Under the pieces are notes generated by a model. It searched no databases. It was not told where the DNA came from and saw nothing but the letters and a program-made list of their open reading frames with translations. From Planctomycetota bacterium (GTDB lineage Bacteria; Planctomycetota; Planctomycetia; Planctomycetales; Planctomycetaceae), in assembly GCA_003388505.1 (NCBI GenBank), contig QQVO01000065.1, positions 1 through 64,000 of the forward strand: a stretch of 64,000 bases of DNA, written 5' to 3'. The translations under genes were made by a program, and so were the position numbers. Of the stretch, positions 1 through 9,734 are shown piece after piece. The stretch's first letter is position 1. Every line of letters starts with the position of its first letter.

Positions 1-91
1 CCGCCTTGTGACGCAGTTACCTTCAGATTCAGGCCGGAGAGTGACTACCTGAAGAGGACTCCCACCTCTCTGACCAGACAACTTCACACAC

Positions 92-191
92 GCACTAGCC
101 GACTCGCTCCGCCGAGTCGGATGTCCAAGACGTGGAGCCTCTTGCACGCGAGATTTTCGCGGGGCGCGAAGACTCCAACCGTCAGTAGCAC
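92..191 (+). repeat. Dispersed repeat family R1, copy a (hairpin-headed)
   Basis: The copy opens with a perfect 8-bp inverted repeat, CCGACTCG at 99-106 and CGAGTCGG at 113-120, with a 6-nt loop. A GATGTCC-type tail follows, ending in CCGTCAGTAGCA. The same order of blocks recurs at 52412-52552 and 62171-62278, with the hairpin alone at 53653-53690, always on the plus strand and always between genes. Here it runs straight into family R2. Open reading frames across it have no recognisable protein content. Confidence 0.75.
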
Positions 192-375
192 AGATTCGTC
201 GGATCAGCACGGATATCGCAGGAATTCCTCAACCGGCGGCAGCGCCGAGACCGCATCGATTCAAGTGCGCATGGCCTCGACCCCCAAGACAGCAGTCAGC
301 GAAAATCGGTCCCATCCGTGGTCATCCGCGTTCCATTCGAATCTCTCGCAGACTCACGCAATCGGGGATCGAGAG
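189..375 (+). repeat. Dispersed repeat family R2, copy 1
   Basis: This is an intergenic stretch with a diverged first half (CACAGATT, then CACGGAT) and a highly conserved second half. Bases 297-344 are identical over 48 nt to 41941-41988. The second copy spans 41821-42018 in the same orientation. No coding function is apparent. The strong local identity implies recent copying or gene conversion, or selection on the second half. Confidence 0.8.
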
Positions 376-551
376 ATGTGCGTAAACGACCGCCCTCAAC
401 GCCCCCCAAACACCCATCCGCATCCTTCCGGGCACACATGTTTCCCAAAGACTTAAAGACTTGCCCCGTTCCTGCAGAAAAAACGCACCCAACCCTTTAC
501 GGAGCGGCAAAATGCCAAAACATCACCCCCCTCAGGGCGCCCTGCGACTGC

Positions 552-580
552 TTGTCACCGTTTCTGTCACCCGTTACGGT
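552..580 (+). promoter_or_regulatory. Possible sigma70-like promoter of the ketosynthase cassette
   Basis: TTGTCA at 552-557 and TACGGT at 575-580 are separated by 17 nt and lie about 60 nt before the chosen start at 643. This is a pattern match only. The rest of 376-642 shows no gene that can be supported. Confidence 0.25.
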
Positions 581-642
581 TTCCCGCCGTGGCTTCGTTG
601 TCCAAAATGGCGCAACACGCTGCCGCTCCAGGGACGTGCGGA

Positions 643-1914
643 ATGCAGGACTCGCTGAACAATCCCGAACGGATCGTCATCACCGGCGTCGGACTCACTG
701 CGCCCAACGGCGACTCCCTCGACGACTTCCGCGCCGCTCTGCTGGACGGCCGGTCCGGCGTCGTCCCGTTCGATACCCGCTACATCGGCGACGTCCTCGC
801 GGGCGTCTGCAACTTCGACGAGTTCCGCTACCAGAAGCGCAAAGAGCGCCGCCGCGGCACACGGGCCGGCTCCGTTTCAATCTACTGCGCCAACGAAGCG
901 GTCCGCGACTCCGGACTCGACTGGGAACAGGTCGACCGCTCCCGCGTCGGCGTCTATGTCGGCACCACCGAGCACGGCAACGTCGAGACCGAAAACGAGA
1001 TCTTCGAGATCTCGAAATTCGATTACGACACCAGCGTCTGGTCGCACCACCACAACCCGCGGACCGTCGCCAACAACCCGGCCGGGGAGGTCACGCTCAA
1101 CCTCAAGATCACCGGACCGCATCTGGCGATCGGCGCGGCCTGCGCCGCCGGCAACGCCGGTTTCATCCAGGCCGTGCAGATGCTGCGGCTGCGGGAAGTC
1201 GACCTGGCGATTGCCGGAGGCGTTTCCGAGAGCATTCACACGTTCGGGATCTTCGCCTCATTCGCCAGCCAGGGGGCCCTCGCCCGGCACGACGATCCCA
1301 CCAAAGCCTGCCGCCCGTTCGACGTCAACCGGAACGGAATCGTCGTCGCGGAAGGGGGAGCGCTCTGCACGCTCGAACGGCTCCCCGACGCACTCGCCCG
1401 CGGAGCGAAGATCTACGGCGAAATCATCGGCTACGCGATGAACTCCGACGCCTCCGACTTCGTCCTCCCGCTGGCCTCGCGGCAGGCGGAGTGCATCCGG
1501 CTGGCGCTCGATCGGGCACAAATCTCTGCGGAAGACGTTGATATTGTCAGCTCCCACGCGACCGCCACGGAGCAGGGGGACATTGAGGAATGCGAGGCGC
1601 TGCGGGAGGTCTTCGGAGACCGGTCCTCACTCGCGATCAACAACACCAAGAGCTTCATCGGTCATGCGATGGGCGCAGCCGGCGCGCTCGAATTGCTGGG
1701 GAATTTGCCTGCCTTTCAGGACCGGCAGGCCCACGCTACAATCAACCTCGACGAGCAGGATGAGCGTTGTGATTTGCCGCAGATCGTGGCGAATTACCCC
1801 CGCCGCCTCGAGCGGGTCGAGACGATACTGAACAACTCCTTCGGGATGCTCGGCATCAATTCCGTCCTGATCGTCCGCAAGATCCCCCCGGAACACGGCG
1901 GAGTGTACGAGTAA
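643..1914 (+). CDS. Beta-ketoacyl-ACP synthase (FabF/KAS II family)
   Basis: A 423-residue condensing enzyme of the thiolase fold. It should catalyse decarboxylative Claisen condensation of malonyl-ACP with an acyl primer in the cytoplasm. The catalytic set is visible: Cys167 in an AAC context, His305 in the SHATAT motif (usually NAHGTST), Lys336 and His341 in TKSFIGHAMGAAG. Length fits the family. The frame is open from 589, but ATG 643 is chosen because homology begins right after it (RIVITGVG). It is followed by an acyl carrier protein and a desaturase-like flavoenzyme, so a dedicated lipid or polyketide-type product is more likely than housekeeping fatty acid synthesis. The product is unknown. 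Confidence 0.88.
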   Translation: MQDSLNNPERIVITGVGLTAPNGDSLDDFRAALLDGRSGVVPFDTRYIGDVLAGVCNFDEFRYQKRKERRRGTRAGSVSIYCANEAVRDSGLDWEQVDRSRVGVYVGTTEHGNVETENEIFEISKFDYDTSVWSHHHNPRTVANNPAGEVTLNLKITGPHLAIGAACAAGNAGFIQAVQMLRLREVDLAIAGGVSESIHTFGIFASFASQGALARHDDPTKACRPFDVNRNGIVVAEGGALCTLERLPDALARGAKIYGEIIGYAMNSDASDFVLPLASRQAECIRLALDRAQISAEDVDIVSSHATATEQGDIEECEALREVFGDRSSLAINNTKSFIGHAMGAAGALELLGNLPAFQDRQAHATINLDEQDERCDLPQIVANYPRRLERVETILNNSFGMLGINSVLIVRKIPPEHGGVYE

Positions 1915-1999
1915 CCGCAGGCCGCCGGTGCGGTCGTCTCGACCGGCGATCGTCTCTGGGTGGATTTTTTGTTTTCAGGCCCTACTATTGCGTCAGTCC

Positions 2000-2104
2000 T
2001 TGTTTTTCGGGTTGAGCGGTTTTCACGGAAGCACGAATTCCGCAGGGTTCCGTGCGGACGAGCAGCCCAGCCAACCCGAAAACAGAGCCCTCACTGGGCC
2101 CTGC
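2000..2104 (+). repeat. Dispersed repeat family R6, copy 1 (in 1915-2310 gap)
   Basis: This block matches, in reverse orientation, the gap at 27631-27745. Shared strings include GGTTGAG, AGCACGAA, CCGTGC and AAAACAG followed by CCCT, in the same order and spacing. It occupies most of the 396-nt gap between the ketosynthase and the carrier protein. The rest of the gap (2105-2310) shows nothing I can name. Confidence 0.65.
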
Positions 2105-2310
2105 GATTTCTGGACCGGTCCCGATGGGCAGGCCGGTTCGTGATGCGTGAAATGAGAGGCTTCGGTTGTCGAATTTCTGCAGCCGGAGATTTTTTTGATT
2201 GAGCTTAACGGAGTGGCGATGCCACCTTCCGGCAAGTCGATCGTGCAGGACCGAAACCGTCCGGCCCGGTTCGGCGATGTCCGAAGATCGAGCGCGTAGG
2301 AGTAGTGTGA

Positions 2311-2577
2311 ATGGCCCCGGCTGATATCCGGCAGACGATTCTGGGAATCCTCGAGCGGATCGCTCCCGACGAAGATCTGTCCGATCTGGACGACTCGGTT
2401 GCGTTCCGAGACCAGATGGAACTCGACAGCATGGACTTCCTCGACATCGTCATGGAGTTGCGCAAGCAGCATCGCGTGCAGATCCCCGAGTCTGACTACG
2501 AACATCTCGTCACGATGGACAGCACGGTGGAGTATCTCACGCCGCTGCTGAAGGACGCGCCGGCGCCGGTTTCGTAA
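2311..2577 (+). CDS. Acyl carrier protein
   Basis: An 88-residue acidic helical protein of carrier-protein length. Ser40, in the LDSM motif, is the expected 4'-phosphopantetheine attachment site. It would tether the growing acyl chain for the adjacent ketosynthase. The gene sits 396 nt after the ketosynthase and about 115 nt before the flavoenzyme, all on the plus strand. It differs from a typical housekeeping AcpP (context DSLD is more usual), which suits a specialised pathway. The start is ATG. Confidence 0.85.
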   Translation: MAPADIRQTILGILERIAPDEDLSDLDDSVAFRDQMELDSMDFLDIVMELRKQHRVQIPESDYEHLVTMDSTVEYLTPLLKDAPAPVS

Positions 2578-2693
2578 GTGGTCGGCGGCGGCTCGACGCG
2601 CGGACATCCGCCGGCTGACGCCGCGCGGCTCGCCCATCCGGCTGACCTGCTGCTCGACATGGGACCAGAACTCATTGCGGCGGATCTTCGTGC

Positions 2694-4109
2694 GTGCGCT
2701 ATCATACCGTGATCATCGGCGCGGGAATGTCGGGGCTGGCGGCCGGTATCCGGCTGGCTTACTACGAGAAACCGGTCTGCATCCTCGAGCGGCACACGAC
2801 CATCGGGGGGCTGAACTCGTTCTACCGGCTGCGCGGCCGGAACTACGACGTCGGCCTGCACGCGGTCACCAATTACGCACCGCCGGGAACGCGGAAAGGC
2901 CCGCTGGCCAAACTGCTCAAGCAACTCCGATTGCGCTGGGACGACTTCGATCTCAGCCCGCAGTGCGGATCGGCCGTGGAGTTCCCCGGACGGCGGCTGC
3001 GGTTCAACAACGACTTTGAACTGCTCAGCGAAGAGGTGTTGCGCGAGTTTCCGGATCAGGCGGACCGGTTTCAGAAGCTCGTGGAATACATCCGGGAGTT
3101 CGACGAACTCGATCTCTCGCAGCAGCCGGTTTCCGCGCGGAGCGTTGTCGGCGGGTTTCTCACCGATCCGGTGCTGGTCGACATGCTGTTCTGCCCGCTG
3201 ATGTTCTACGGCAGCGCGAAGCCGCGGGACATGGATTTCAGCCAGTTCTGCATCATGTTCCAGGCGATCTTCGAGCAGGGCTTCGCCCGACCGCTGGCGG
3301 GCGTCCGCAAGATCCTCAAGTCGCTCACCCGGCACTTCAAGGCGCTCGGCGGGCACCTCAAGCTGCGGCACGGCGTCAGTGAGATCAGAATCGAGGGCGG
3401 CCGTGCCGTCGGCGTGGTGCTCGACGACGGAACCGAAATTGAGGCGGACAACGTCCTCTCTTCGGCCGGCGTCGTCGAGACGCTCAGATTGTGTCCGGAT
3501 GCCGCGCAGCCGGATCTGCCGCCGGCAGGCGAAGTCTCGTTCAACGAGGCGATCTTCATGCTGGATCGTCAGCCGGCCGAACTGGGGCACCGCGAAACGA
3601 TCGTCTTCTACAACGATGCGGAGCGGTTTCACTACGAGCCGCCGGCCGAGCCGTGTGACGTCCGCAGCGGCATCATCTGCTCGCCGAATAACTTTGAATA
3701 TCCCGACGGCGGGCAGTTGGACGAAGGTTGTTTGCGGATCACCTCACTGGCGAATCCGGATTACTGGATGAGTCTGCCCGAGCCGGACTATATCGCCCAG
3801 AAAGAAGCCTGGTGCGAACGCATGGTGGAATCGGCGCTGGGGCATACGCCCGACTTCCGGCCGCATGTGGTCGAGACCGACATCTTTTCGCCTCGCACCA
3901 TCCGCAAATTCACCGGACATATTCGGGGCGCCGTGTACGGAGCGCCGGAGAAGGTTCTGTCGGGAGAGACGCCGGTTGAAAACCTCTATCTCTGCGGGAC
4001 CGACCAGGGATTTCTCGGCATCATCGGCGCGATGCTGTCGGGGATCACGATGGCCAACAATCACCTGTTGCGGCCGGTCGGGGAGGCGACGCATCTCGCC
4101 GGAAGGTGA
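2694..4109 (+). CDS. Phytoene-desaturase-like FAD-dependent oxidoreductase
   Basis: A 471-residue flavoprotein of the CrtI/COG1233 type. The N-terminal dinucleotide-binding motif GAGMSGLAAG lies at about residues 9-18, followed by an acidic residue (LER) that would bind the FAD ribose. The C-terminal flavin motif lies in NLYLCGTDQGFLGIIGAMLSG. Members desaturate, isomerise or saturate polyenes and retinoid- or carotenoid-like chains. The start is GTG 2694, where the Rossmann strand begins. With the ketosynthase and carrier protein upstream it suggests a modified acyl or polyene product. The substrate cannot be told from sequence. Confidence 0.75.
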   Translation: MRYHTVIIGAGMSGLAAGIRLAYYEKPVCILERHTTIGGLNSFYRLRGRNYDVGLHAVTNYAPPGTRKGPLAKLLKQLRLRWDDFDLSPQCGSAVEFPGRRLRFNNDFELLSEEVLREFPDQADRFQKLVEYIREFDELDLSQQPVSARSVVGGFLTDPVLVDMLFCPLMFYGSAKPRDMDFSQFCIMFQAIFEQGFARPLAGVRKILKSLTRHFKALGGHLKLRHGVSEIRIEGGRAVGVVLDDGTEIEADNVLSSAGVVETLRLCPDAAQPDLPPAGEVSFNEAIFMLDRQPAELGHRETIVFYNDAERFHYEPPAEPCDVRSGIICSPNNFEYPDGGQLDEGCLRITSLANPDYWMSLPEPDYIAQKEAWCERMVESALGHTPDFRPHVVETDIFSPRTIRKFTGHIRGAVYGAPEKVLSGETPVENLYLCGTDQGFLGIIGAMLSGITMANNHLLRPVGEATHLAGR

Positions 4110-4163
4110 TTCGTACGCTACGATACTTCAGACAGCCGATACGAACTCCGTGAGGACTGCGCA

Positions 4164-5540
4164 ATGCACACAGACGGGCGGGCAGCGCACACACACACCA
4201 CCGGCCTCCGTCGCCGGGAATTGCTGCAAGTCGGCTATTCCGGCCTGCTGGGGCTGGGGTTGCCCGGGGTGCTGGGAGGCCGGGCGCGCGCCGCGGAAGC
4301 GAATCGCGGTCGGGCTAAATCGGTCGTCATCGTCTTCCTGACGGGCGCGTGCAGCCATCACGACACGTTCGACATGAAGCCGGCCGCGCCGGAGGAGATT
4401 CGCGGCGAGTTTCAGCCGATCGAGACGGCGACACCAGGTCTACAGGTCTGTGAGCATCTTCCGCAACTTGCCGTCCGCTCCGGCAAGTTCGCGCTGATCC
4501 GGACGCTCTCGCACAAAGACAACAACCACTTGATGTCGACGCATCACGTGTTGACCGGGCACTTGCAACCGGGTGGGTTCTTCGACAAGGTGGCCTCGCG
4601 CGACGACTGGCCCTGCTACTCCTCGGCCTGCGAGTTCTTACGTCCACGTGCGGACGGCATCCCGAGCGGTGTGAACCTGCCGACGTTTCTGCAACAGGGG
4701 CCGCTGACCTGGCCGGGACAGCACGCCGGTTTTCTGGGTCCGAAGTATGATCCGTGGCAGATCACCGGCGACCCGAACAGTGCGGACTTCAAGGTGGACG
4801 CCCTCTCGCTCAGTCCCGGAGTCGACGTAACCCGGCTGAAGGACCGGCAGTCGCTGCTGGACGAACTGAATGACCAGCGCAGTCAATTGGCGGAACTCGG
4901 CGCGGGAGCCCGACTGACGGAGGATCAACGACTGGCATTTTCGATCCTCACGTCGAGTCGTCTGGCGAAGGCGTTCGTGCTCGACCGGGAGCCGAACCAA
5001 GTGCGGGACCGGTACGGACGCAATGCCTACGGCCAGTCACTGCTGCTCGCCCGCCGGTTGGTCGAGGTCGGTGTACCGATCGTGCAGGCCAACATCGGCC
5101 CCGTGCAGAACTGGGACAGCCACGGCAATATCTTTCCGACACTCAAGGACCGTCTGCTGCCGCCGCTCGATCAGGGAGTCTCCGCGCTGCTGGACGACCT
5201 CGAAGCAACCGGACTGCTGGATGAGACGCTGGTGATGATGCTGGGAGAGTTCGGCCGCACGCCCAAGATCAACAAGGACGCGGGGCGGGACCACTGGGGG
5301 CCCTGTTTCTTCGCGCTCTTCGCGGGCGCAGGAGTGCAGGGTGGTCAAGTCATTGGACGGTCGGACGAGACGGGGGCCTATCCCGTGACAACCGCGTATT
5401 CTCCGGAAGACATCGGCGCGACCGTCTACACCGCGCTCGGCATCGATCCCGGCGCGGTCGTCCGGGATCGGCTGAATCGCCCCGTGCACCTCAATACGGG
5501 CGAGCCGATCGCTCCGCTCTACTCCGGCGAACCGGCCTGA
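4164..5540 (+). CDS. DUF1501 protein with Tat signal
   Basis: A 458-residue exported protein. The N-terminus carries twin arginines (LRRREL) followed by a hydrophobic stretch and an Ala-rich cleavage region near residue 44, as expected for Tat export of a folded protein. The body shows family landmarks: the LTGACSHHDTFDMKP block, the NWDSHGN block, and GEFGRTPKIN followed by GRDHWGP. These metal-ligand-like residues resemble the alkaline-phosphatase/sulfatase superfamily. DUF1501 genes are abundant in planctomycetes and commonly pair with DUF1549/DUF1553 haem proteins, but here the neighbour is a convergent sulfatase. The enzymatic role is not established. Confidence 0.85.
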   Translation: MHTDGRAAHTHTTGLRRRELLQVGYSGLLGLGLPGVLGGRARAAEANRGRAKSVVIVFLTGACSHHDTFDMKPAAPEEIRGEFQPIETATPGLQVCEHLPQLAVRSGKFALIRTLSHKDNNHLMSTHHVLTGHLQPGGFFDKVASRDDWPCYSSACEFLRPRADGIPSGVNLPTFLQQGPLTWPGQHAGFLGPKYDPWQITGDPNSADFKVDALSLSPGVDVTRLKDRQSLLDELNDQRSQLAELGAGARLTEDQRLAFSILTSSRLAKAFVLDREPNQVRDRYGRNAYGQSLLLARRLVEVGVPIVQANIGPVQNWDSHGNIFPTLKDRLLPPLDQGVSALLDDLEATGLLDETLVMMLGEFGRTPKINKDAGRDHWGPCFFALFAGAGVQGGQVIGRSDETGAYPVTTAYSPEDIGATVYTALGIDPGAVVRDRLNRPVHLNTGEPIAPLYSGEPA

Positions 5541-5563
5541 ATTCTCAGTACGAGTAATTCGGA

Positions 5564-6982
5564 TCAATAGTCCTCTCCGTTGAGGCTCCGAATCACGGAT
5601 CGTTGCCAGGCGTCCAACTCGTCCTGCATTCGGCGGACGCGCTCGGGGTGGTCGTCGGAAATGTCCGATTCCTCCAGGACGTCCTTGTCGAGGTTGTAGA
5701 GTCGGTAATCGGCATCGCCGCTCTCGTTCAGAATGCGGTGCAGTTTCCAGGGACCGTCGATCCAGCAGGCGTGGCCGGGCCGGTCTTCGGGATTGAACTC
5801 CACCTCCATCCGTGCCGCCGGCGTGAGGGCAGGAGGTTCACCGGCCGGGATCTTGCCGTCCTGCTCGTCCTTGAGCTGTTGCATCAGTTTGGCAGCCGGG
5901 GTCGAGATACCTTTCCGGTCGTACACCCAGAAACCCATGGGATGATTTCGCTCAGACATTACGCCGTCGATCAGAGGCACGAGACTCTCTCCGTCGAGGG
6001 TCGGCTGATGCTCGACGGACGCTCCGGCCAGTTCCAGCAGAGTGGGGTAGATGTCTGAGGTAAAGCCCGGGACGTCGCTGACGCGCGGCGCGGTGATGCG
6101 GGCCGGCCATTCGATGATTGTGGGCACGCGGATGCCCCCTTCCCACAGGCTCGCCTTCGCCCCGCGCAAACCGCCGGACGAACCGGGGCTCTTCCCCTGT
6201 GGTCCGTTGTCGCTCGTGTACCACAACAGCGTGTTTTCTGAGACGCCCAGTTGCTGCAATTCGCTGCGGAGCAGGCCCATCGCCCGGTCGATGCCTGTGA
6301 TCTCACCGTAGTAGTTCTGCTCCGCTTTGGTTGCATCGGGATAGAGCGCTCTTAATTCAGGCAGCGCCTCGTGGGGGGTGTGCGGGTTTCCGAACCAGAT
6401 GACCGCCAGAAACGGCTGATCCTTCTCCTGACAACTGCGGATGAATTCGAGCGCCGCCTCGACTGTGACTGCAGAACTCTCTCCCTCGGTCTCGACGACG
6501 GTTCCGCGATGCGAAAACAGCGGGCTGTTTTCATAGAAGTTGGGCGTCGACATCCATTCGTCGAACCCGCTGCCGCCGGGCGAGACCGGGTCTTCGGCGC
6601 GCACCGACCCGAGGTGCCACTTGCCGAAATGTCCGGTTGCGTAGCCGGCGTCCCTGAGCGCTTCGGCGACGGTGACCTCTTCCGGCCTCAAGGTATGTCC
6701 CCAGGAAAAACAGGCGAAGCGATTCGGGTTGCGTCCGGTCATGACGCTGCCGCGGGTCGGTGAACAGACCGGGTGAGCGGCGTAGAAGCGGTCGAGCCGC
6801 AATCCGGCGGCCGCCATTTCATCGAGCACCGGCGTCTGGAGAACAGGATGCCCGTAGTAGCCGACATCACCCCAGCCCTGGTCGTCGGCCATGCAGAGAA
6901 TGAAGTTCGGACGGTCGTCCTCCGCAGACAACACCGTCGTCGAAGCAAGAAGAACGATCGAAACTGGCAGAGAGACACGCAT
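5564..6982 (-). CDS. Exported sulfatase (formylglycine type)
   Basis: A 472-residue arylsulfatase-A-like enzyme that should hydrolyse sulfate esters, probably of marine polysaccharides, outside the cytoplasm. A signal peptide covers residues 1-20 (MRVSLPVS... ending LSA). Metal-site Asp33-Asp34 follow in [10 protein letters not shown]. Cys73 in CSPTR is the residue to be converted to formylglycine, and the GKWHLG block carries the catalytic Lys and His. The frame extends upstream to 7024, but ATG 6982 places the signal peptide at the N-terminus. It converges on the DUF1501 gene with only 23 nt between stops. Confidence 0.9.
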   Translation of the reverse strand: MRVSLPVSIVLLASTTVLSAEDDRPNFILCMADDQGWGDVGYYGHPVLQTPVLDEMAAAGLRLDRFYAAHPVCSPTRGSVMTGRNPNRFACFSWGHTLRPEEVTVAEALRDAGYATGHFGKWHLGSVRAEDPVSPGGSGFDEWMSTPNFYENSPLFSHRGTVVETEGESSAVTVEAALEFIRSCQEKDQPFLAVIWFGNPHTPHEALPELRALYPDATKAEQNYYGEITGIDRAMGLLRSELQQLGVSENTLLWYTSDNGPQGKSPGSSGGLRGAKASLWEGGIRVPTIIEWPARITAPRVSDVPGFTSDIYPTLLELAGASVEHQPTLDGESLVPLIDGVMSERNHPMGFWVYDRKGISTPAAKLMQQLKDEQDGKIPAGEPPALTPAARMEVEFNPEDRPGHACWIDGPWKLHRILNESGDADYRLYNLDKDVLEESDISDDHPERVRRMQDELDAWQRSVIRSLNGEDY

Positions 6983-7157
6983 GGGGGGCTTTCTGGTCGG
7001 TGATGGCTGGGGACTGTTCTCCAACAGCCGTTGTCACGGACGTGCTGAATCATCCATGAGCTTCGGAAGTGCCGGCGATGATTTCAACCGATGCGGGCTG
7101 TGCGGTAACATCGCACTCGCAACCAACGATGTGGCAGCCAGGACGAGTGAACCTGCA

Positions 7158-8585
7158 ATGACACCACGACATCCTATCGATCAGGCGCTGCTGTTCCTCT
7201 GCCTCGCTGGAGTCGGCGCGTCGTGCGACCGGGTGTCGGCTCAAGTTGTGTTTGAGGACGTGACGGACGCCGCCGGGTTGGAGGGACTCGGCGGGGGAAC
7301 GGCGGCCTGGGCGGACTATGACAACGACGGCTGGGTTGATCTCTACACCGACGGACAACTCTGGAAGAACGAACAGGGAGAACGGTTCGTGCGGGTGGCG
7401 GACGCCGGGGTGGCGGGACAGGGCATCTGGGCCGACTTCGACAATGACGGTTGGCTCGACCTCTTTTCGTGGGTGGGGACCGGGCGGGTTTTTCGCAACA
7501 TTGAGGGAAAAGCGTTCGCTTCCGACGTGCCGCTTCCCGAGCCGCCGATGCCGGTGAGCCTCGGGGCCTGCTGGGGAGACTTCGACGGGGACGGGTTCGT
7601 CGACGTTTACCTGGGGGGCTATGAATCGCCAAGCTACCTGACTGACGCGATTTTCCAGAACCGAGAGGGTGAGTCATTTGAACAGGTGTGGCAGACGGAA
7701 GGGAAGTTGCAGCCGGCGCGCGGCATCACGGCCGCCGATTTCGATGAAGACGGTGACCTGGATGTCTATGTCTCCAACTACCGGCTGGAGCCGAATCTGC
7801 TCTGGCAGAACGACGGGCACGGCGTGTTTACCGACGTTTCGAGCGAATTCGGAACAGCCGGCGACGGAGGCCTCGGCGCGTGGGGTCACACGATTGGATC
7901 GTCCTGGGGCGATCTGGACAACGACGGACATTTCGACCTGTTCGTCGGCAACTTCAGTCATCCGCCGGACTATCAGGACCGGCCGAAGTTCCTTCGGAAC
8001 ATGGGGCCGGAGGGGGGTTTTCACTTCGAGGACAAGACCGGAGAGGCGGGTCTTCACTGGCAGGAATCGTATGCTTCGCCCGCGCTGGCGGACTTCGACA
8101 ACGATGGCCTGCTCGATCTCTTCTTCACGACCGTCTACCCGGGTGACCGGAGCGTTCTCTACCACAACGACGGCGACTGGAAATTTACGAATTCCACGCA
8201 CGGATCGAACGTTGACAAGCCGCAGACCTATCAGGCGGCATGGGCCGATTACGACAATGACGGCTGGCTGGATCTTGTGACGGGCGGACGCCTGCTCCGC
8301 AATCCCGGCGGCGCGCATCACTGGTTGAAAGTCCGCCTGATCGGTGGAGAGGGAGTGAACGAGGCTGCGATTGGAACCGTGGTGCGAATTCCGCTCGAAG
8401 ACCAGGTCCTCACACGGCAGGTCGCAGGCGCGACAGGGCAGGGGAATCAGAACGATCTGACGCTACACTTCGGTCTCGGCGCCCACGAGGGGCCGGTGAC
8501 GCTCAACATTACCTGGCCCGGCGGCGAGTCGCAGACGGTGGAAACAGGAGTCGATGAGTTGGTGACGGTGCGGTATGGAGGGTGA
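7158..8585 (+). CDS. Exported VCBS/FG-GAP repeat protein with ASPIC/UnbV-like C-terminus
   Basis: A 475-residue protein with an N-terminal hydrophobic signal (LLFLCLAGVGAS) and probable cleavage near VSAQ. Repeats of the DxDxDGxxD calcium-binding type (ADYDNDGWVD, ADFDNDGWLD, GDFDGDGFVD, ADFDEDGDLD and more) form a likely beta-propeller. The C-terminal part has an ASPIC/UnbV-like ending (LKVRLIGGEGVNEAAIGTVVRI, then TWPGGESQTV). Such proteins are cell-surface or periplasmic with unknown ligand. ATG 7158 is chosen because the signal peptide starts there, although the frame is open from 6891. It diverges from the sulfatase across a 175-nt gap. Confidence 0.85.
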   Translation: MTPRHPIDQALLFLCLAGVGASCDRVSAQVVFEDVTDAAGLEGLGGGTAAWADYDNDGWVDLYTDGQLWKNEQGERFVRVADAGVAGQGIWADFDNDGWLDLFSWVGTGRVFRNIEGKAFASDVPLPEPPMPVSLGACWGDFDGDGFVDVYLGGYESPSYLTDAIFQNREGESFEQVWQTEGKLQPARGITAADFDEDGDLDVYVSNYRLEPNLLWQNDGHGVFTDVSSEFGTAGDGGLGAWGHTIGSSWGDLDNDGHFDLFVGNFSHPPDYQDRPKFLRNMGPEGGFHFEDKTGEAGLHWQESYASPALADFDNDGLLDLFFTTVYPGDRSVLYHNDGDWKFTNSTHGSNVDKPQTYQAAWADYDNDGWLDLVTGGRLLRNPGGAHHWLKVRLIGGEGVNEAAIGTVVRIPLEDQVLTRQVAGATGQGNQNDLTLHFGLGAHEGPVTLNITWPGGESQTVETGVDELVTVRYGG

Positions 8586-8633
8586 CCACTCCGGTTCGGC
8601 TCGACTCATGGACACTGAACGAAAGTCTGAGGA

Positions 8634-9518
8634 ATGAAACGCGTTTCCCCCGAACCTTTGAATTACGAATTCGATCGCCGTCTCGAGCCGAAGCTGCGGA
8701 TCGAGTCGGGCGAGACGATCCTGGTGGAAGCGGAGGACGCGCTGTCGGGCCAGATTCGGGGGCCGGGCGACCGCCGCGACAAGTCGAAGATGCCGTACAG
8801 CAACCCGGTGGCGGGGCCGATTTTCGTCAATGGTGCGCAGCCGGGCGACTCGCTGGTGGTGACGATTCACGAGATCAGGCCGCGAGACGGGCAGTGCGCC
8901 ACATACACCGGCGCGCCCAAGCAGTTGACGGAGTGGCTGGGGGGCGACGTTCCGCATGGCGCGCACGTCTGCCGGATCGAAGGCGCGACGATCTTCTGGA
9001 ACGACGAGATCACAATTCCCTACGCGCCGATGCTGGGCTGTATCGGCACGGCGCCCGACTGGGGCGTGCCGACAACCGGTCCCCCCGGACCGCATGGGGG
9101 CAACCTGGATCTGGTCGAGGTTCGTCCCGGAAGCAGGGTGCATCTGCCGGTGTCTGTCGAGGGGGGGTATCTGTTCCTGGGGGATGCGCATGCCGCGATG
9201 GGGCACGGAGAACTCTCGGCCACAGGGCTGGAGATGGCTTCGGAGACGAAGATCTCGGTGGAGCTTGTCTCGGGCAAGACGCTGGCCGGCCCGCGGATCG
9301 TCACTGAAGATGAAATCCTCACCGTCGCCGCCGGCGGTGCGATGGAACGCTCGATCGCGGAAGCATATGCACGACTCATACTGTGGATGGAAGAGGACTA
9401 CGGCTGGAATCGCTGGAAGGCGTACGACATTCTCACGCACGTGGGGCGGATTTCGGTCGGGTACTACGCAGGCGGAGCGGTCGCGACGGGAATATCGAAA
9501 CGGTATCTCGGTGAGTAA
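8634..9518 (+). CDS. Acetamidase/formamidase family hydrolase
   Basis: A 294-residue FmdA/AmdA-family protein. Family members hydrolyse formamide, acetamide or related short amides to the acid plus ammonia. Recognisable blocks are the N-terminal GETILVEAEDAL, GPIFVNGAQPGDSLVV, PYAPMLGCIGTAP, GPHGGNLD, FLGDAHAAMGHGE and the C-terminal DYGWNRWKAYDILTHVG. No signal peptide is seen, so it should be cytoplasmic. It opens a same-strand run with a dimethylformamidase-like protein, a DapA-family protein, an MFS carrier and an amidohydrolase, consistent with uptake and breakdown of an amide-bearing compound. Confidence 0.85.
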   Translation: MKRVSPEPLNYEFDRRLEPKLRIESGETILVEAEDALSGQIRGPGDRRDKSKMPYSNPVAGPIFVNGAQPGDSLVVTIHEIRPRDGQCATYTGAPKQLTEWLGGDVPHGAHVCRIEGATIFWNDEITIPYAPMLGCIGTAPDWGVPTTGPPGPHGGNLDLVEVRPGSRVHLPVSVEGGYLFLGDAHAAMGHGELSATGLEMASETKISVELVSGKTLAGPRIVTEDEILTVAAGGAMERSIAEAYARLILWMEEDYGWNRWKAYDILTHVGRISVGYYAGGAVATGISKRYLGE

Positions 9519-9562
9519 GGGCGTGGCGCGAATTGGCGCGCTCCTCCTGCGGGTCGCGGCGA

Positions 9563-9618
9563 GAGCAAATTGCTCTACCATGTGTCCGCGTCGAGCGATG
9601 TTTGGACTGTCGAGGACG
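9563..9618 (+). repeat. Dispersed repeat family R7, copy 1
   Basis: About 55 nt lying between the amidase and the next gene match, in reverse orientation, 60827-60878. Shared strings include TTGCTCTAC, ATGTGTC, GCGTCGAG and CTGTCGAG in the same order. The start of the block is itself palindromic (GAGCAAATTGCTC). Confidence 0.65.
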
Positions 9619-9734
9619 AGAATCCGCGAGACAGATCGCCAACATTGATTCGCAAAGCGCTATGAACGGGATCTGCTCCAGCGTGCGCACATGCGACTCG
9701 CGGAGCGCGTCGCCTACATTGAGGGAGACACGAC

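Noticed and set aside
121-456. Apparent protein-coding frames across 121-1541
   Set aside because: They lie in repeats R1/R2 or in the wrong frame of the ketosynthase gene, with no recognisable protein features.
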